A DNA stretch of 64,000 bases. Origin: Crenobacter luteus. Its GTDB lineage: Bacteria > Pseudomonadota > Gammaproteobacteria > Burkholderiales > Chromobacteriaceae. Position 1 is the first letter of the stretch, and each line of letters opens with the position of its first letter. The stretch covers positions 20,030 to 84,029 of the forward strand of contig NZ_SLXG01000013.1 of the NCBI RefSeq assembly GCF_004345725.1, in the 5' to 3' direction. The position numbers and the translations under genes are program-made. The notes beneath the pieces are model-generated. The model was not told the origin of the DNA and made no database searches. It worked only from the letters and a program-made list of their open reading frames with translations. Positions 7,387-20,432 of the stretch are shown here, piece after piece.

Positions 7387-8463
7387 TCAGTCGGACAGCG
7401 CCGCCAAAAGCTCCGCCTGACGCTCGGCGATCAGCGCGCCGGTCAGCTCGTCGAGGTCGCCGTCCATCACGTAGTCGAGCTTGTACAGCGTCAGGTTGAT
7501 GCGGTGGTCGGTGACGCGGCCCTGCGGGTAGTTGTAGGTGCGGATGCGCTCGGAGCGGTCGCCCGAGCCGATCAGGCTCTTGCGCTCGGCCGCCTCCTTC
7601 TGCTGCTGCTCGCGCAGCTGGATGTCGTAGATGCGCGCCGCCAGCACGCGCATCGCGCTGGCCTTGTTGGCGTGCTGCGAGCGGCCGTCCTGGCACTCGG
7701 CGACGATGCCGGTCGGCAGGTGGGTGATGCGCACCGCCGAGTCGGTCTTGTTGATGTGCTGGCCGCCGGCGCCGGACGCGCGGTAGGTGTCGATCCTGAG
7801 GTCGGCCGGGTTGAGCACCACCTCGGCGATCTCGTCGGCCTCGGGCATCACCGCGACGGTGCACGCCGAGGTGTGGATGCGGCCCTGCGTCTCGGTGGCC
7901 GGCACGCGCTGCACGCGGTGGCCGCCCGATTCGAACTTGAGCCGCGAATACGCGCCGTCGCCGGCGATGCGCACGATCACCTCCTTGTAGCCGCCGAGGT
8001 CGGACTCGGACGCCGACAGGATCTCGACCTGCCAGCGGTTGCGTTCGGCGTAGCGCGTGTACATGCGCAAGAGGTCGCCGGCGAACAGCGCCGCCTCGTC
8101 GCCGCCGGTGCCGGCGCGGATCTCGAGCAGGATGTTCTTGTCGTCGTTCGGGTCCTTGGGCAGCAAGAGCTTCTGCAGCTCGAGCTCGAGCGCGGCGATC
8201 TTGTCGCGCGCGGCGTCGATCTCGGCCGCGGCGAATTCCTTCATGTCCGGGTCGGACAACAGCTCGCCGGCGGTCGCGATGTCCTCCTCGGCCTGGCGAT
8301 AGGCGGCGAAGGCCTCGACCAGCGGCGTCAGTTCGGCGTGTTCGCGGCTGAGCTTGCGGTACTGGTCCATGTCGGCGGTGGCGCCTTCCTGGACCAGCAA
8401 CTGGGTGACTTCTTCGAGGCGCTCGGACAGCTGCGCCAGTTTTGCGGCAATCGACGGTTTCAT
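7387..8463 (-). CDS. prfA: Peptide chain release factor 1
   Basis: 358 residues, normal RF1 length. It recognises UAA/UAG and triggers peptide release. Visible are the PAT-type anticodon tripeptide ([10 protein letters not shown]) and the catalytic GGQ in [16 protein letters not shown], plus the N-terminal coiled-coil RF1 domain. I chose the ATG at 8463 ([12 protein letters not shown]); the frame extends upstream to 8577 with no family match. It lies 34 bp downstream of hemA, the conserved hemA-prfA order. A prmC gene, often next, is absent here. Confidence 0.96.
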   Translation of the reverse strand: MKPSIAAKLAQLSERLEEVTQLLVQEGATADMDQYRKLSREHAELTPLVEAFAAYRQAEEDIATAGELLSDPDMKEFAAAEIDAARDKIAALELELQKLLLPKDPNDDKNILLEIRAGTGGDEAALFAGDLLRMYTRYAERNRWQVEILSASESDLGGYKEVIVRIAGDGAYSRLKFESGGHRVQRVPATETQGRIHTSACTVAVMPEADEIAEVVLNPADLRIDTYRASGAGGQHINKTDSAVRITHLPTGIVAECQDGRSQHANKASAMRVLAARIYDIQLREQQQKEAAERKSLIGSGDRSERIRTYNYPQGRVTDHRINLTLYKLDYVMDGDLDELTGALIAERQAELLAALSD

Positions 8464-8497
8464 CGGTGTGGATTCTGTTCGGCCCGGGCGCGCGGCC

Positions 8498-9748
8498 TCA
8501 GGCGTCGGGGTGCAGGCGGTAGAGGCGCGCGATGGCGGCCACCAGCGCGTCGTGTTCGGGGCCGGCGGCGCGCGCAAGCGCCTGCGTCGGCGGGTGCATC
8601 AGCTTGTTGGTCAGTTGCTGCGACAGCGTCTCGAGCACCTTGCCGGCGTCGTCGCCGCGCGCAAGCTGCTTCATCGCCGCCTCGAGCGCGTGGCGGCGCG
8701 TGCGCTCGGCCTCGTCGCGCAGCGCGCGGATCATCGGCACCGCGTCGCGGCGGCGCAGCCAGTCGAGGAACTCGGCGACGCGGCCCTCGATGATGGTCTC
8801 GGCCTCGCGCGCCGCCTCCTGGCGCGCCTCGCGACCGACCTCGACGATGCCGGCGATGTCGTCGACGGTGTACAGGAACACGTCGGACAGCTCGGCGACC
8901 TCGGCCTCGACGTCGCGCGGCACCGCCAGGTCGAGCATGAAGATCGGCTTGTGGCGGCGCTGCCTGACCGCGCGCTCGACCATGCCCTTGCCGACGATAG
9001 GCAGCTGGCTGGCGGTCGAGGTGACGACCACGTCGTAGGCCGGCAGCGCGTCGTGCAGCTCGGCCAACAGGATCGCGTCGCCGCCGAAGCGCTCGGCCAG
9101 GCGCTGGCCGCGCTCGAGCGTGCGGTTGGCGACGGTGATCCGGCGTGGCTTCCTCGCCGCGAAGTGTGTCGCGACCAGCTCGATCATCTCGCCGGCGCCG
9201 ATGAACAGCACCTTGAGCTCGGACACCGACGGGAAGATCTGCTCGGCCAACCTGACCGCGGCCGCCGCCATCGACACCGACGCCGAGCCGACCGCGGTCT
9301 TGCTGCGCACCTCCTTGGCGACCGCGAAGGTCTTCTGGAACAGCGCGTTCAACAGCGTGCCCATCGTGCCCTGGCGCTCGGCGACGCGCACCGCGTCCTT
9401 GATCTGGCCGAGGATCTGCGTCTCGCCCAGCACCATCGAGTCGAGCCCGGACGCGACGCGGAAGGCGTGGCGCGCCGCGTCGCGCGCGTCGAGCTGGTAG
9501 AGGTAGGGCGCCAGCTCGGCCATCGGCACGCGGTGGTAGTGCGCCAGCCACGACAGCGCCGCCTGCGGGTCGGCGCTCGCACAGTAGACCTCGGTGCGGT
9601 TGCAGGTCGACACGATCGCCGCCTCGTTCGCCACGCCGGCCGTCAGGCTCGACAGCGCCTCGGGCAGAAGCTCGGCCGGAAAGGCGAGCTTCTCCCGAAT
9701 CGCGAGCGGGGCGGTGTGGTGGTTCAGACCAAAGGCGACCAGGTGCAT
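8498..9748 (-). CDS. hemA: Glutamyl-tRNA reductase
   Basis: 416 residues. It reduces Glu-tRNA(Glu) to glutamate-1-semialdehyde, the first step of C5 heme synthesis; hemL at 50.3-51.6 kb supplies the next enzyme. Motifs seen: [14 protein letters not shown] at the N-terminus, the active-site cysteine in STCNRTEVY, the tRNA-binding [12 protein letters not shown], and the NADPH-binding [13 protein letters not shown]. The ATG at 9748 is the first residue of the family. It heads the hemA-prfA operon. Two copies of the decamer (9059-9068, 9242-9251) are in the gene, both read as leucine (TTG)-Ala-Glu. Confidence 0.97.
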   Translation of the reverse strand: MHLVAFGLNHHTAPLAIREKLAFPAELLPEALSSLTAGVANEAAIVSTCNRTEVYCASADPQAALSWLAHYHRVPMAELAPYLYQLDARDAARHAFRVASGLDSMVLGETQILGQIKDAVRVAERQGTMGTLLNALFQKTFAVAKEVRSKTAVGSASVSMAAAAVRLAEQIFPSVSELKVLFIGAGEMIELVATHFAARKPRRITVANRTLERGQRLAERFGGDAILLAELHDALPAYDVVVTSTASQLPIVGKGMVERAVRQRRHKPIFMLDLAVPRDVEAEVAELSDVFLYTVDDIAGIVEVGREARQEAAREAETIIEGRVAEFLDWLRRRDAVPMIRALRDEAERTRRHALEAAMKQLARGDDAGKVLETLSQQLTNKLMHPPTQALARAAGPEHDALVAAIARLYRLHPDA

Positions 9749-9893
9749 TGAAAAAGGCGCGAGCGGCGGAGGGAAAACGGATCGATTTTAGCGCAATCGG
9801 CCGCCGCCGGGGGCGCCGACTCCGGAACGCCCCCGACTCGCCCGCCCGCCGGGGCAGCGCTAAGATGACGGCATCACCTCAGGAGCCCACGCC

Positions 9894-10532
9894 ATGACCC
9901 TCGACCTCGCCGCCATCCGTCAGGACTACGCCAAGCACGAACTGTCGCCCGACGACTGCCTCGCCGACCCGGTCGCGCAGTTCGAGCTGTGGCTGAAGGA
10001 GGCGATCACCGCCCAGGTCAACGAGCCGACCGCGATGAACCTCGCCACCGTCGACGCCGACGGCCGCCCGAGCGCGCGCATCGTGCTGCTCAAGGGCGTC
10101 GAGGACGGCCGCTTCGTGTTCTTCACCAACTACGAAAGCCGCAAGGGCGACGCGATCGCCGCCCACCCCTTCGTCGCGCTGACCTTCTTCTGGCCCGAGC
10201 TCGAACGCCAGGTGCGCGTCGAGGGCAGGGTCGAAAGGTTGGCCGAGGCCGCCAGCGACGCCTACTTCGACAGCCGCCCCTACGGCAGCCGCATCGGCGC
10301 GTGGGCGTCCGAGCAGAGCCGCGAGATCGCCGGCAAGGCCGAGATCGTCAAGCGCGCGGCGCTGTTCGGCGCCCGCCACCCGCTGAAGGTGCCGCGCCCG
10401 CCGCACTGGGGCGGCTTCGCCGTCACGCCGGACCGCGTCGAATTCTGGCAGGGCCGGCCGAGCCGGCTGCACGACAGGGTGCAGTACCGCCGCGACGACG
10501 GCACGTGGCGCAAGGCCATCCTCGCGCCGTAA
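9894..10532 (+). CDS. pdxH: Pyridoxamine/pyridoxine 5'-phosphate oxidase
   Basis: 212 residues. This FMN enzyme makes pyridoxal 5'-phosphate from PNP or PMP. The conserved sequence is complete: [11 protein letters not shown] near the start, [18 protein letters not shown] and RIVLLKG (FMN binding), [10 protein letters not shown], the RVEGRVERL segment and the C-terminal [11 protein letters not shown] substrate/FMN loop. The ribosome site is CAGGAG before the ATG at 9894. It appears to be a single-gene unit ending in its own hairpin. One GTTGGCCGAG copy is at 10238-10247. Confidence 0.97.
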   Translation: MTLDLAAIRQDYAKHELSPDDCLADPVAQFELWLKEAITAQVNEPTAMNLATVDADGRPSARIVLLKGVEDGRFVFFTNYESRKGDAIAAHPFVALTFFWPELERQVRVEGRVERLAEAASDAYFDSRPYGSRIGAWASEQSREIAGKAEIVKRAALFGARHPLKVPRPPHWGGFAVTPDRVEFWQGRPSRLHDRVQYRRDDGTWRKAILAP

Positions 10533-10537
10533 GACGT

Positions 10538-10566
10538 CAACAAGGCCGGTACGACCGGCCTTGTTG
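10538..10566. terminator. Hairpin terminator after pdxH
   Basis: A 13-bp perfect stem (10538-10550 with 10554-10566) with an ACG loop, between convergent pdxH and the Gly-rich gene. There is only a short T stretch, so it may act as a stem-only terminator. Confidence 0.7.
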
Positions 10567-10587
10567 CGGTGGGCGGCGCATCCGCCG

Positions 10588-10911
10588 TCAATGGTTCGTG
10601 CTGCGGTGCACCGTCTCGCCCGCCCGCCCGCGCACCTCGCCCTCGGCCACCCGGCCACGCGCCTCCGCCTCGCGACCGCGCACCTCCGTTTCGCCTTCCG
10701 CCTCGCGACCGCGCGCCTCGGCCTCGCCGCCACGCCGCCCGCCACCGTCGTCGCCGCCGCGCGCGCTGCCGCCGTCGTGACCGGAGCCGCTATGACCGGA
10801 GCCGCCGTGGCCGCTCCCTCCGCCGTGGCCGCCGCCGCGCGCAAACGCGGCCGAACCAGCGCCGAGCAGCAAGGCCGTCGCGAGGACGGCCACTATCGAC
10901 TTATTGAACAT
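10588..10911 (-). CDS. Secreted Gly-rich / Arg-Glu-repeat low-complexity protein
   Basis: 107 residues, not recognised. A signal peptide (MFNKSIVAVLATALLLGAGSAAFA) follows an AGGAGG ribosome site 6 nt before ATG, which fixes the start at 10911. The mature protein has two low-complexity zones. The first is a GGGHGGGSGHGGSGH-type Gly/His/Ser stretch (about residues 26-60). The second is an Arg/Glu/Ala/Gly zone with repeated RGREAE units (about 60-100). The His-rich part might bind metal, but that is a guess. The coding sequence is internally repetitive and may vary in length between strains. Confidence 0.6.
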   Translation of the reverse strand: MFNKSIVAVLATALLLGAGSAAFARGGGHGGGSGHGGSGHSGSGHDGGSARGGDDGGGRRGGEAEARGREAEGETEVRGREAEARGRVAEGEVRGRAGETVHRSTNH

Positions 10912-11023
10912 CGTGCACCTCCTGGAAATGGCGCCGCGACCAGGACGAAACGGCACAACACGCGGGCGCGGCTGTCTCCATGCTAGGCAAGGCAGGCGGC
11001 ATGCGAAACCGGCGCCGCCGGCC

Positions 11024-11365
11024 TCACCCGCTCGCCCGGCCCCAGCCGGCGACGATGATCGCCATCCCGCACAGCGCCACGCCGGCGCCGCCCCAGTCGT
11101 AGACGGACAGCCGCACCCCGTCGACCCAACGCAGCCAGAGCAGCGCGGTCGCGACGCAGACCCCGCCGTAGGCGGCGTAGACGCGACCGCTGGCGGCCGG
11201 GTGCAAGGTCAGCAGCCACGCGAACAGCGCGAGGCTGGCGGCGGCCGACAGCAGCAGCCAGGCCGGGCCGCCCTGGCGCAGCCAGACGTAGGGCAGGAAG
11301 CAGCCGACGATCTCGGCCAGCGCGGTGACGACGAAAAGGGCGAAGGTCTTGAGCATGGGGGGCAT
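11024..11365 (-). CDS. ynfA: YnfA family (UPF0060) small membrane protein
   Basis: 113 residues with four predicted membrane helices. Similarity to E. coli YnfA is very high along the whole length: [48 protein letters not shown] and a C-terminal IIVAGWGR. The family resembles SMR/DMT half-transporters; its substrate is unsettled. The start is at 11365, or at the in-frame ATG at 11356 (MLKTF), which matches family members slightly better. Neither has a clear ribosome site. It ends a minus-strand run after parC. Confidence 0.9.
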   Translation of the reverse strand: MPPMLKTFALFVVTALAEIVGCFLPYVWLRQGGPAWLLLSAAASLALFAWLLTLHPAASGRVYAAYGGVCVATALLWLRWVDGVRLSVYDWGGAGVALCGMAIIVAGWGRASG

Positions 11366-11398
11366 ACCGATAGCGCAGGGGAGAGCGGCGCTGCCCGG

Positions 11399-13759
<2,361 letters not shown>

Positions 13760-13814
13760 GGCAGGGACGGCGCCGTGTTAAGGTGGACGCGACAATAATC
13801 GCGAGGATTGTACT

Positions 13815-14285
13815 ATGGCGAGCTTTCTGCAGTGGCAATGCCACCGCTTCGACGGCTTCACGCCGCTGACCGTCTACGAGATGCTGCAGCTGCGCGACCG
13901 GGTGTTCGTCGTCGAGCAGCAGTCGATCTACGGCGACATCGACGGCGTCGACCTGTCGGCCTGGCATCTGACCGGCCGCGACGGCGCGGGCCGGCTGATC
14001 GCCTACGCGCGGCTGATCGACCCCGACGTCAAGTACCGCGACGCGGTCGCGATCGGCCGCGTGGTGGTGGCGCCCGAGCGGCGCGGCACCGGCCTGGGCA
14101 AGCAACTGATGGCCGAGGCGGTCACCCGCTGCGAGCGGCTGTTTCCCGGCTCGCCCATCATGCTGTCGGCGCAGCTCGCCGCGCAGCGGCTGTATCAGGG
14201 TTTCGGCTTTGTCGCGGTATCCGAACCGTACGACGACGGCGGCATCCCGCACGTCGACATGCGGCGCGAGACGCACCGCGCCTGA
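13815..14285 (+). CDS. elaA: ElaA-like GNAT N-acetyltransferase
   Basis: 156 residues, matching ElaA throughout: LTVYEMLQLRDRVFVVEQQSIYGDIDGVD near the N-terminus, the acetyl-CoA pyrophosphate loop VAPERRGTGLGKQLM, and QLAAQRLYQGFGFV at the C-terminus. The acceptor substrate is unknown. It is divergent from parC and followed by a strong terminator shared with the next convergent gene. Confidence 0.88.
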   Translation: MASFLQWQCHRFDGFTPLTVYEMLQLRDRVFVVEQQSIYGDIDGVDLSAWHLTGRDGAGRLIAYARLIDPDVKYRDAVAIGRVVVAPERRGTGLGKQLMAEAVTRCERLFPGSPIMLSAQLAAQRLYQGFGFVAVSEPYDDGGIPHVDMRRETHRA

Positions 14286-14312
14286 GCCGCCGCGCAGGCA
14301 CGCGGACAAAGC

Positions 14313-14351
14313 AACGGCTCGGCCAACCCCTCACGGGTTGGCCGAGCCGTT
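14313..14351. terminator. Bidirectional terminator with paired CTCGGCCAAC/GTTGGCCGAG
   Basis: A 17-bp perfect stem (14313-14329 with 14335-14351) and a CTCAC loop, followed by TTT. It holds two inverted decamer copies (14318-14327, 14337-14346) and lies between convergent elaA and the BPSS1780-type gene. Confidence 0.88.
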
Positions 14352-14367
14352 TTCGCGCCGGGCCGCC

Positions 14368-15099
14368 TCAGCGCGCGGCGAAGACGTCGCGGTAGGCGGT
14401 GTAGTAGCACACCCAGGCGAGCGGCAGCCACAGCAGCAGGCCGAGGAAAAAGGGCAGCAGCGCCAGCAACAGCAGCAGCAACAGGCTCAGCGTCGCGATC
14501 AGCAACGGCAGCCAGTTGGCCAGCGCCGCCTGCAGGCTCAGCGTCAGCGCCTCGAGCACGCCAACCTCGCGCGTCACCAGCAGCGCCGGCGCGAACCAGT
14601 AGCTGAAGCTGACCAGCAGCACCGCGACCGTCAGCGGCAGCGCGGCCAGCAGCAGTGCCGGGCCGCGTGCGTCGGCGCCGAGGCCGGCGGCGGCGGCGAT
14701 CAGCAGCGCCGCGCCCGCCGCGAACGCCATCGACAGCAGGTAGGCGACGCCGAGCAGCAGCAGCGGCCCGGTGCGCACGCGGAAGCCGGCGAACAGGTCG
14801 CCGATCTCGAGCTCGCCGCCCTGTTCGACCTTGACCGCCGCGAGCACGAAGGCGGCGGTGAACAGCGGCGCGGTCAGCGTGGTCGCAACGTCGCCGACCA
14901 GCGGTAGCAGGCTCAGCAGCAGCGTGATCGCGAAGTAGGCGAGCGCCATCAGCGCCCAGGTCAGCGGCTGGGCGCGCACCAGCTCGAAGGCCTCGACGAT
15001 CCAGCGCCAGCCGCGTCCGGCGGCGACGCGGCGCGGCGCGGACGGCCGCGCGCCGGGCGGCGGCCGGGACGGGGCGGGGTCGGTGAAAAAATCGCTCAT
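14368..15099 (-). CDS. BPSS1780-type polytopic membrane protein
   Basis: 243 residues. After a Pro/Arg-rich cytoplasmic head (about 35 residues) there are about six membrane helices: LTWALMALAYFAITLLLSLL, a second around 75-95, an Ala/Leu-rich pair around 120-150, and a Leu-rich pair near the C-terminus (LLIATLSLLLLLLLALLPFF). This matches the betaproteobacterial family named BPSS1780, of unknown role. The ATG at 15099 has a GGAAGG ribosome site; the frame could extend to 15117. It is divergent from tkt. Confidence 0.75.
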   Translation of the reverse strand: MSDFFTDPAPSRPPPGARPSAPRRVAAGRGWRWIVEAFELVRAQPLTWALMALAYFAITLLLSLLPLVGDVATTLTAPLFTAAFVLAAVKVEQGGELEIGDLFAGFRVRTGPLLLLGVAYLLSMAFAAGAALLIAAAAGLGADARGPALLLAALPLTVAVLLVSFSYWFAPALLVTREVGVLEALTLSLQAALANWLPLLIATLSLLLLLLLALLPFFLGLLLWLPLAWVCYYTAYRDVFAAR

Positions 15100-15244
15100 G
15101 GCATCCTTCCGTCGCAAAAAATGAAAACGGCATTGACCGCCACAGGGTCGGTCCTCGGCACGCCCGCCGTCAAGCGCCGGCGCGGCGCCGTTCGGTTGCC
15201 GCGCCGCGTCAAAATCGGCGATAATTGCATGATTTAGCGGCGCT

Positions 15245-15250
15245 TATAAT
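15245..15250 (+). promoter_or_regulatory. Consensus -10 (TATAAT) upstream of tkt
   Basis: A perfect TATAAT about 94 bp before the tkt start. No consensus -35 lies 16-18 bp upstream. A second option, TTGCCG (15196-15201) with GATAAT (15220-15225), is also possible. Confidence 0.5.
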
Positions 15251-15343
15251 CCGGCGCCGGCGACCTGCCCGGGCGACGGGCAGGCGGCGGCAGACGGGTT
15301 GCGCGCTCCCGGTTCCCACACCCCAGTCGTAAGGTCTCTTTGC

Positions 15344-17332
15344 ATGGTCTCCCGTACCGAGCTTGCCAACGCGATCCGCTTCCTGTCGATGGACGCGGTG
15401 GAAAAGGCCAAATCCGGCCACCCCGGCGCCCCGATGGGCATGGCCGACATCGCCGAAGTCCTCTGGCGCGATCACCTCAAGCACAACCCCGCCAACCCCG
15501 CGTGGGCCGACCGCGACCGCTTCGTGCTGTCGAACGGTCACGGTTCGATGCTGATCTACAGCCTGCTGCACCTCTCCGGCTACGATCTGTCGATCGACGA
15601 TCTGAAGAACTTCCGCCAGCTGCACAGCAAGACGCCGGGCCACCCCGAGTACGGCTACGCGCCGGGCGTCGAGACCACCACCGGCCCGCTCGGCCAGGGC
15701 ATCAGCAACGCGGTCGGCATGGCGCTGGCCGAGAAAATGCTGGCCGCCGAGTTCAACCGCGACGGCCACGCCATCGTCGACCACTACACCTGGGTCTTCC
15801 TCGGCGACGGCTGCCTGATGGAGGGCGTCAGCCACGAGGCATGCTCGCTGGCCGGTACCTGGGGCCTCGGCAAGCTGATCGCGTTCTGGGACGACAACGG
15901 CATCTCGATCGACGGCGACGTCGAGGGCTGGTTCACCGACGATACGCCGGCGCGCTTCGAAGCGTACGGCTGGCAGGTGATCCGCAACGTCGACGGCCAC
16001 GACCCGGTCGAGATCGAGACCGCGATCCAGACCGCCAAGAAGGAAACCGCGCGCCCGACGCTGATCTGCTGCAAGACCACCATCGGCTTCGGCGCGCCGA
16101 ACAAACAGGGCGGCCACGACGTGCACGGCGCGCCGCTGGGCGCCGCCGAGATCGCCGCCGCGCGCGAACACCTGAAGTGGCCGCACGCGCCGTTCGAGAT
16201 CCCGGCCGACGTGTACGCCGCCTGGGGCGCGCGCGACAAGGGCGCCGCCGTCGAATCCGACTGGGCCCGCCGCTTCGACGCTTACCGCGCCGCCTACCCG
16301 GAGCTGGCCGCCGAGTTCGAGCGCCGCATGAAGGGCGAGCTGCCGGCGAACTGGGAAGAGACCAAGACCGCCGCGATCGCCAAGATCGTCGAGGCCGGCC
16401 AGACCGTCGCCACCCGCAAGGCCAGCCAGATCGCGCTCGAGGCGTTCTCGCCGGCGCTGCCGGAATTCCTCGGCGGCTCGGCCGACCTGACCGGCTCGAA
16501 CCTGACCAACTGGTCGGGCAGCCGGTGGATCGACGCCGAAGGCCGCGGCAACTACATCAGCTACGGCGTGCGCGAATTCGGCATGGCCGCGATCATGAAC
16601 GGCGTCGCGCTGCACGGCGGCCTGCGCCCGTACGGCGGCACCTTCCTGATGTTCAGCGAGTACGCGCGCAACGCGCTGCGCATGGCCGCGCTGATGAAGA
16701 TCAACCCGATCTACGTGTTCACCCACGACTCGATCGGCCTCGGCGAGGACGGCCCGACCCACCAGCCGGTCGAGCAGACCGCGACGCTGCGCTACATCCC
16801 GAACATGGACGTCTGGCGTCCGTGCGACACCGCCGAGGCCGCCGTCGCCTGGGCGCACGCGATCGAACAGCGCACCCGTCCGTCCAGCCTGATCCTCAGC
16901 CGCCAGAACCTGCCGTTCGTTTCACGTGAAACGCCGCAGCTCGCCGACATCGCGAAGGGCGGCTACGTGCTCTCCGACGCCGCCGGCGCGCGCGCGGTGC
17001 TGATCGCCACCGGCTCCGAGGTCGAACTGGCGCTGAAGGCGCAGGCCGCGTTGGCCGAGGAGGGCGTTCCGGTGCGCGTGGTGTCGATGCCGTCGACCAA
17101 TGTGTTCGACCGCCAGGACAAGGCCTACCAGCAGGCGGTGCTGCCGCGCGGCCTGCCGCGCGTCGCGATCGAGGCCGGCGTGTCCGACTTCTGGCGCAAG
17201 TACGTCGGCCTGGACGGCGAAGTGGTCGGCATCGACAGCTTCGGCGAATCGGCACCGGCCGGCGCGCTGTTCGAGCACTTCGGCTTCACCGTCGACAACG
17301 TGGTCGCCAAGACCCGGTCCGTCCTGCAGTAA
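15344..17332 (+). CDS. tkt: Transketolase
   Basis: 662 residues (E. coli TktA 663). This TPP enzyme moves two-carbon units in the pentose phosphate pathway. Motifs: [24 protein letters not shown], the TPP/Mg motif starting GDG at 154-156 and ending in WDDN, the [16 protein letters not shown] pyrimidine-domain segment and [14 protein letters not shown]. The ATG at 15344 ([13 protein letters not shown]) replaces an upstream in-frame start at 15299. A perfect parS-like site is embedded at 16919-16932, read as V-S-R-E-T around residue 526. It heads the tkt-gap-pgk-lysE-fba cluster. Confidence 0.96.
   Translation: MVSRTELANAIRFLSMDAVEKAKSGHPGAPMGMADIAEVLWRDHLKHNPANPAWADRDRFVLSNGHGSMLIYSLLHLSGYDLSIDDLKNFRQLHSKTPGHPEYGYAPGVETTTGPLGQGISNAVGMALAEKMLAAEFNRDGHAIVDHYTWVFLGDGCLMEGVSHEACSLAGTWGLGKLIAFWDDNGISIDGDVEGWFTDDTPARFEAYGWQVIRNVDGHDPVEIETAIQTAKKETARPTLICCKTTIGFGAPNKQGGHDVHGAPLGAAEIAAAREHLKWPHAPFEIPADVYAAWGARDKGAAVESDWARRFDAYRAAYPELAAEFERRMKGELPANWEETKTAAIAKIVEAGQTVATRKASQIALEAFSPALPEFLGGSADLTGSNLTNWSGSRWIDAEGRGNYISYGVREFGMAAIMNGVALHGGLRPYGGTFLMFSEYARNALRMAALMKINPIYVFTHDSIGLGEDGPTHQPVEQTATLRYIPNMDVWRPCDTAEAAVAWAHAIEQRTRPSSLILSRQNLPFVSRETPQLADIAKGGYVLSDAAGARAVLIATGSEVELALKAQAALAEEGVPVRVVSMPSTNVFDRQDKAYQQAVLPRGLPRVAIEAGVSDFWRKYVGLDGEVVGIDSFGESAPAGALFEHFGFTVDNVVAKTRSVLQ
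16919..16932. promoter_or_regulatory. parS-like palindrome 3 (GTTTCACGTGAAAC), inside tkt
   Basis: A perfect 14-bp palindrome, extending to 16 bp with flanking C and G. It lies in the coding sequence of tkt, where it is translated as Val-Ser-Arg-Glu-Thr. Confidence 0.8.
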
Positions 17333-17340
17333 TACACCCC

Positions 17341-17372
17341 GCCGCCCGGCCCGGACCGGGCGGCCGTTTTTT
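17341..17372 (+). terminator. Rho-independent terminator between tkt and gap
   Basis: A 9-bp GC stem (17341-17349 with 17356-17364), a 6-nt loop and a T6 run at 17367-17372, 21 bp before the gap start. It would separate or attenuate tkt and gap transcription inside what otherwise looks like one operon. Confidence 0.75.
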
Positions 17373-17392
17373 GCACGAGAGAGAGAATCACG

Positions 17393-18409
17393 ATGACCAT
17401 CCGTATCGCGATCAACGGCTACGGCCGCATCGGCCGCCAGGCCCTGCGTTCCATCTACGAATACAATCTGCGCGGCGACTTCGAGGTCGTCGCGGTGAAC
17501 GCCTCCGGCGACCTGGCGACCAACGCCCACCTGACCAAGTTCGACACCGTGCACGGCCGCTTCGCCGCCGAGGTCAGCCACGACGACAAGAACCTGATCG
17601 TCGACGGCGACGTGATCCCGTTCTTCTCGACGCGCGACCCGCGCGAACTGCCGTGGAAGGCGCTGAACGTCGACCTGGTGCTCGAGTGCACCGGCGCGTT
17701 CACGTCGAAAGAGAAGTGCCAGCTGCACATCGACGCCGGCGCCAAGAAGGTGCTGATCTCGGCGCCGGGCGGCGACGACGTCGACGCGACCGTCGTCTAC
17801 GGCGTGAACCACGACGTGCTGACCGCCGACATGACCGTGGTGTCGAACGCCTCGTGCACCACCAACTGTCTGGCGCCGGTCGCCAAGGCGCTGAACGACG
17901 AGATCGGCATCGTCAAGGGCCTGATGACCACCATCCACGCCTTCACCAACGACCAGGTGCTGACCGACGTGCGTCACAAGGACCTGCGCCGCGCCCGCTC
18001 GGCCACCGAGAACATGATCCCGACCAAGACCGGCGCCGCCAAGGCCGTCGGCCTGGTGCTGCCGGAACTGAAGGGCAAGCTCGACGGCTTCGCCGTGCGC
18101 GTGCCGACCATCAACGTGTCGCTGGTCGACCTGACCTTCGAAGCCGGCCGCAACACCTCGGTCGAAGAGGTGAACGCCATCGTCAAGGCAGCCAGCGAAG
18201 GCAAGATGAAGGGCTCGCTGGGCTTCAACACGCTGCCCCTGGTTTCCAGCGACTTCAACCACACCACCGAAGGCTCGGTGTTCGACGCCACGCTGACCAA
18301 GGTGTCCAACGGCAACATGGTCAAGGTGCTCGCCTGGTACGACAACGAGTGGGGCTTCTGCCAGCAGATGCTGCGCACCGCCCGCGCGATGTTCAACACC
18401 GCCAAGTAA
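17393..18409 (+). CDS. gap: Glyceraldehyde-3-phosphate dehydrogenase, type I
   Basis: 338 residues. It interconverts glyceraldehyde-3-phosphate and 1,3-bisphosphoglycerate with NAD(P). Seen: the dinucleotide fold [15 protein letters not shown], the catalytic Cys155 in [12 protein letters not shown], the [11 protein letters not shown] segment with the catalytic histidine, and the C-terminal WYDNEWGF. The ribosome site is GAGAGAGA before the ATG at 17393. The residue after the NAD fold is NASGDL, common in the betaproteobacterial Gap linked to tkt and pgk. It is the second gene of the central-carbon cluster. Confidence 0.96.
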   Translation: MTIRIAINGYGRIGRQALRSIYEYNLRGDFEVVAVNASGDLATNAHLTKFDTVHGRFAAEVSHDDKNLIVDGDVIPFFSTRDPRELPWKALNVDLVLECTGAFTSKEKCQLHIDAGAKKVLISAPGGDDVDATVVYGVNHDVLTADMTVVSNASCTTNCLAPVAKALNDEIGIVKGLMTTIHAFTNDQVLTDVRHKDLRRARSATENMIPTKTGAAKAVGLVLPELKGKLDGFAVRVPTINVSLVDLTFEAGRNTSVEEVNAIVKAASEGKMKGSLGFNTLPLVSSDFNHTTEGSVFDATLTKVSNGNMVKVLAWYDNEWGFCQQMLRTARAMFNTAK

Positions 18410-18427
18410 CCGACCCTCGCAACCCTC

Positions 18428-18466
18428 GCCGCACCCCTCGGCCAACCCCCTGGCCGTCGGTGCGGC
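18428..18466. other. Hairpin between gap and pgk
   Basis: An 8-bp outer stem (18428-18435 with 18459-18466) and a 5-bp inner stem, with a decamer copy (18437-18446) in one arm. No T-run follows, so it is more likely an mRNA-stability or partial-termination element than a full terminator. Confidence 0.5.
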
Positions 18467-18484
18467 GTTGCAACGGATAGCGTC

Positions 18485-19663
<1,179 letters not shown>

Positions 19664-19732
19664 CCCCGTCACGCCCGGCCGGCCTCTACCCGGGGTTGGC
19701 CGGGCGGCGCAACACCCCGCAAGGAGACCGCG

Positions 19733-20365
19733 ATGCCCCTCGATACCTGGCTGCTGTTCGTCGTGACGGTGTTTTTCGTGTCGGCGACGCCCGGCCCGAA
19801 CATGCTGCTGGCGATGACGCACGGCATCCGCTACGGCGTGCGCGCCAGCTTGCCGACCATGCTCGGCCTGCTCGTCGCGCTGGGCATCGTGATGGCCGCC
19901 TCGGTGGCGGGCTTGGGCGCGCTGCTGGCGACGTCCGAGGCGCTGTTCGCCGCGGTCAAGTACGCCGGCGCGGCCTACCTGATCTGGCTGGGCGTCAAGA
20001 CCTGGCGCGCGCATCCGGAGGCGCTGACCGCGCCCGAAGCGGCCGGCAACGGCGGCGCGGGCGGCTGGGCCAAGTTCCGCACCGGTTTCCTGGTGGCGAT
20101 GAGCAACCCGAAGGCGTTCATCTTCTTCACCGCGCTGTTCCCGCAGTTCATGGACGCGCGCGCGGCGCAGCTGCCGCAGCTGATGACGCTGGCGGCGACC
20201 TTCTTCGTGATCGAGAGCGGCTGGCAGTTCGTCTACGCGACCGGCGGCGCGCGGCTCGGCAACTGGCTCTCGAGCCCGCTCCGCCAGCGCTGGGTCAACC
20301 GCTTCGCCGGCGGCGCCTTCGTCGGCGCCGGCGTCGCGCTGTCGGGCGTCAGCCAGGGCAGCTAG
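19733..20365 (+). CDS. LysE/RhtB-family amino-acid exporter
   Basis: 210 residues with about six membrane helices. The family signature [23 protein letters not shown] is near the N-terminus, followed by the [17 protein letters not shown] helix and the [18 protein letters not shown] loop. LysE/RhtB proteins export lysine, homoserine, threonine or leucine; the substrate cannot be told. The ribosome site is AAGGAG. It is inserted between pgk and fba in the same orientation, in the place where some relatives carry pyk. An imperfect hairpin precedes it and a decamer copy (20371-20380) follows. Confidence 0.85.
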   Translation: MPLDTWLLFVVTVFFVSATPGPNMLLAMTHGIRYGVRASLPTMLGLLVALGIVMAASVAGLGALLATSEALFAAVKYAGAAYLIWLGVKTWRAHPEALTAPEAAGNGGAGGWAKFRTGFLVAMSNPKAFIFFTALFPQFMDARAAQLPQLMTLAATFFVIESGWQFVYATGGARLGNWLSSPLRQRWVNRFAGGAFVGAGVALSGVSQGS

Positions 20366-20432
20366 CGCGCCTCGGCCAACCTTATTCAATCACGCTGCCC
20401 GTGGGCGGCGTCCCGTTTCTGGAGAGACACTC

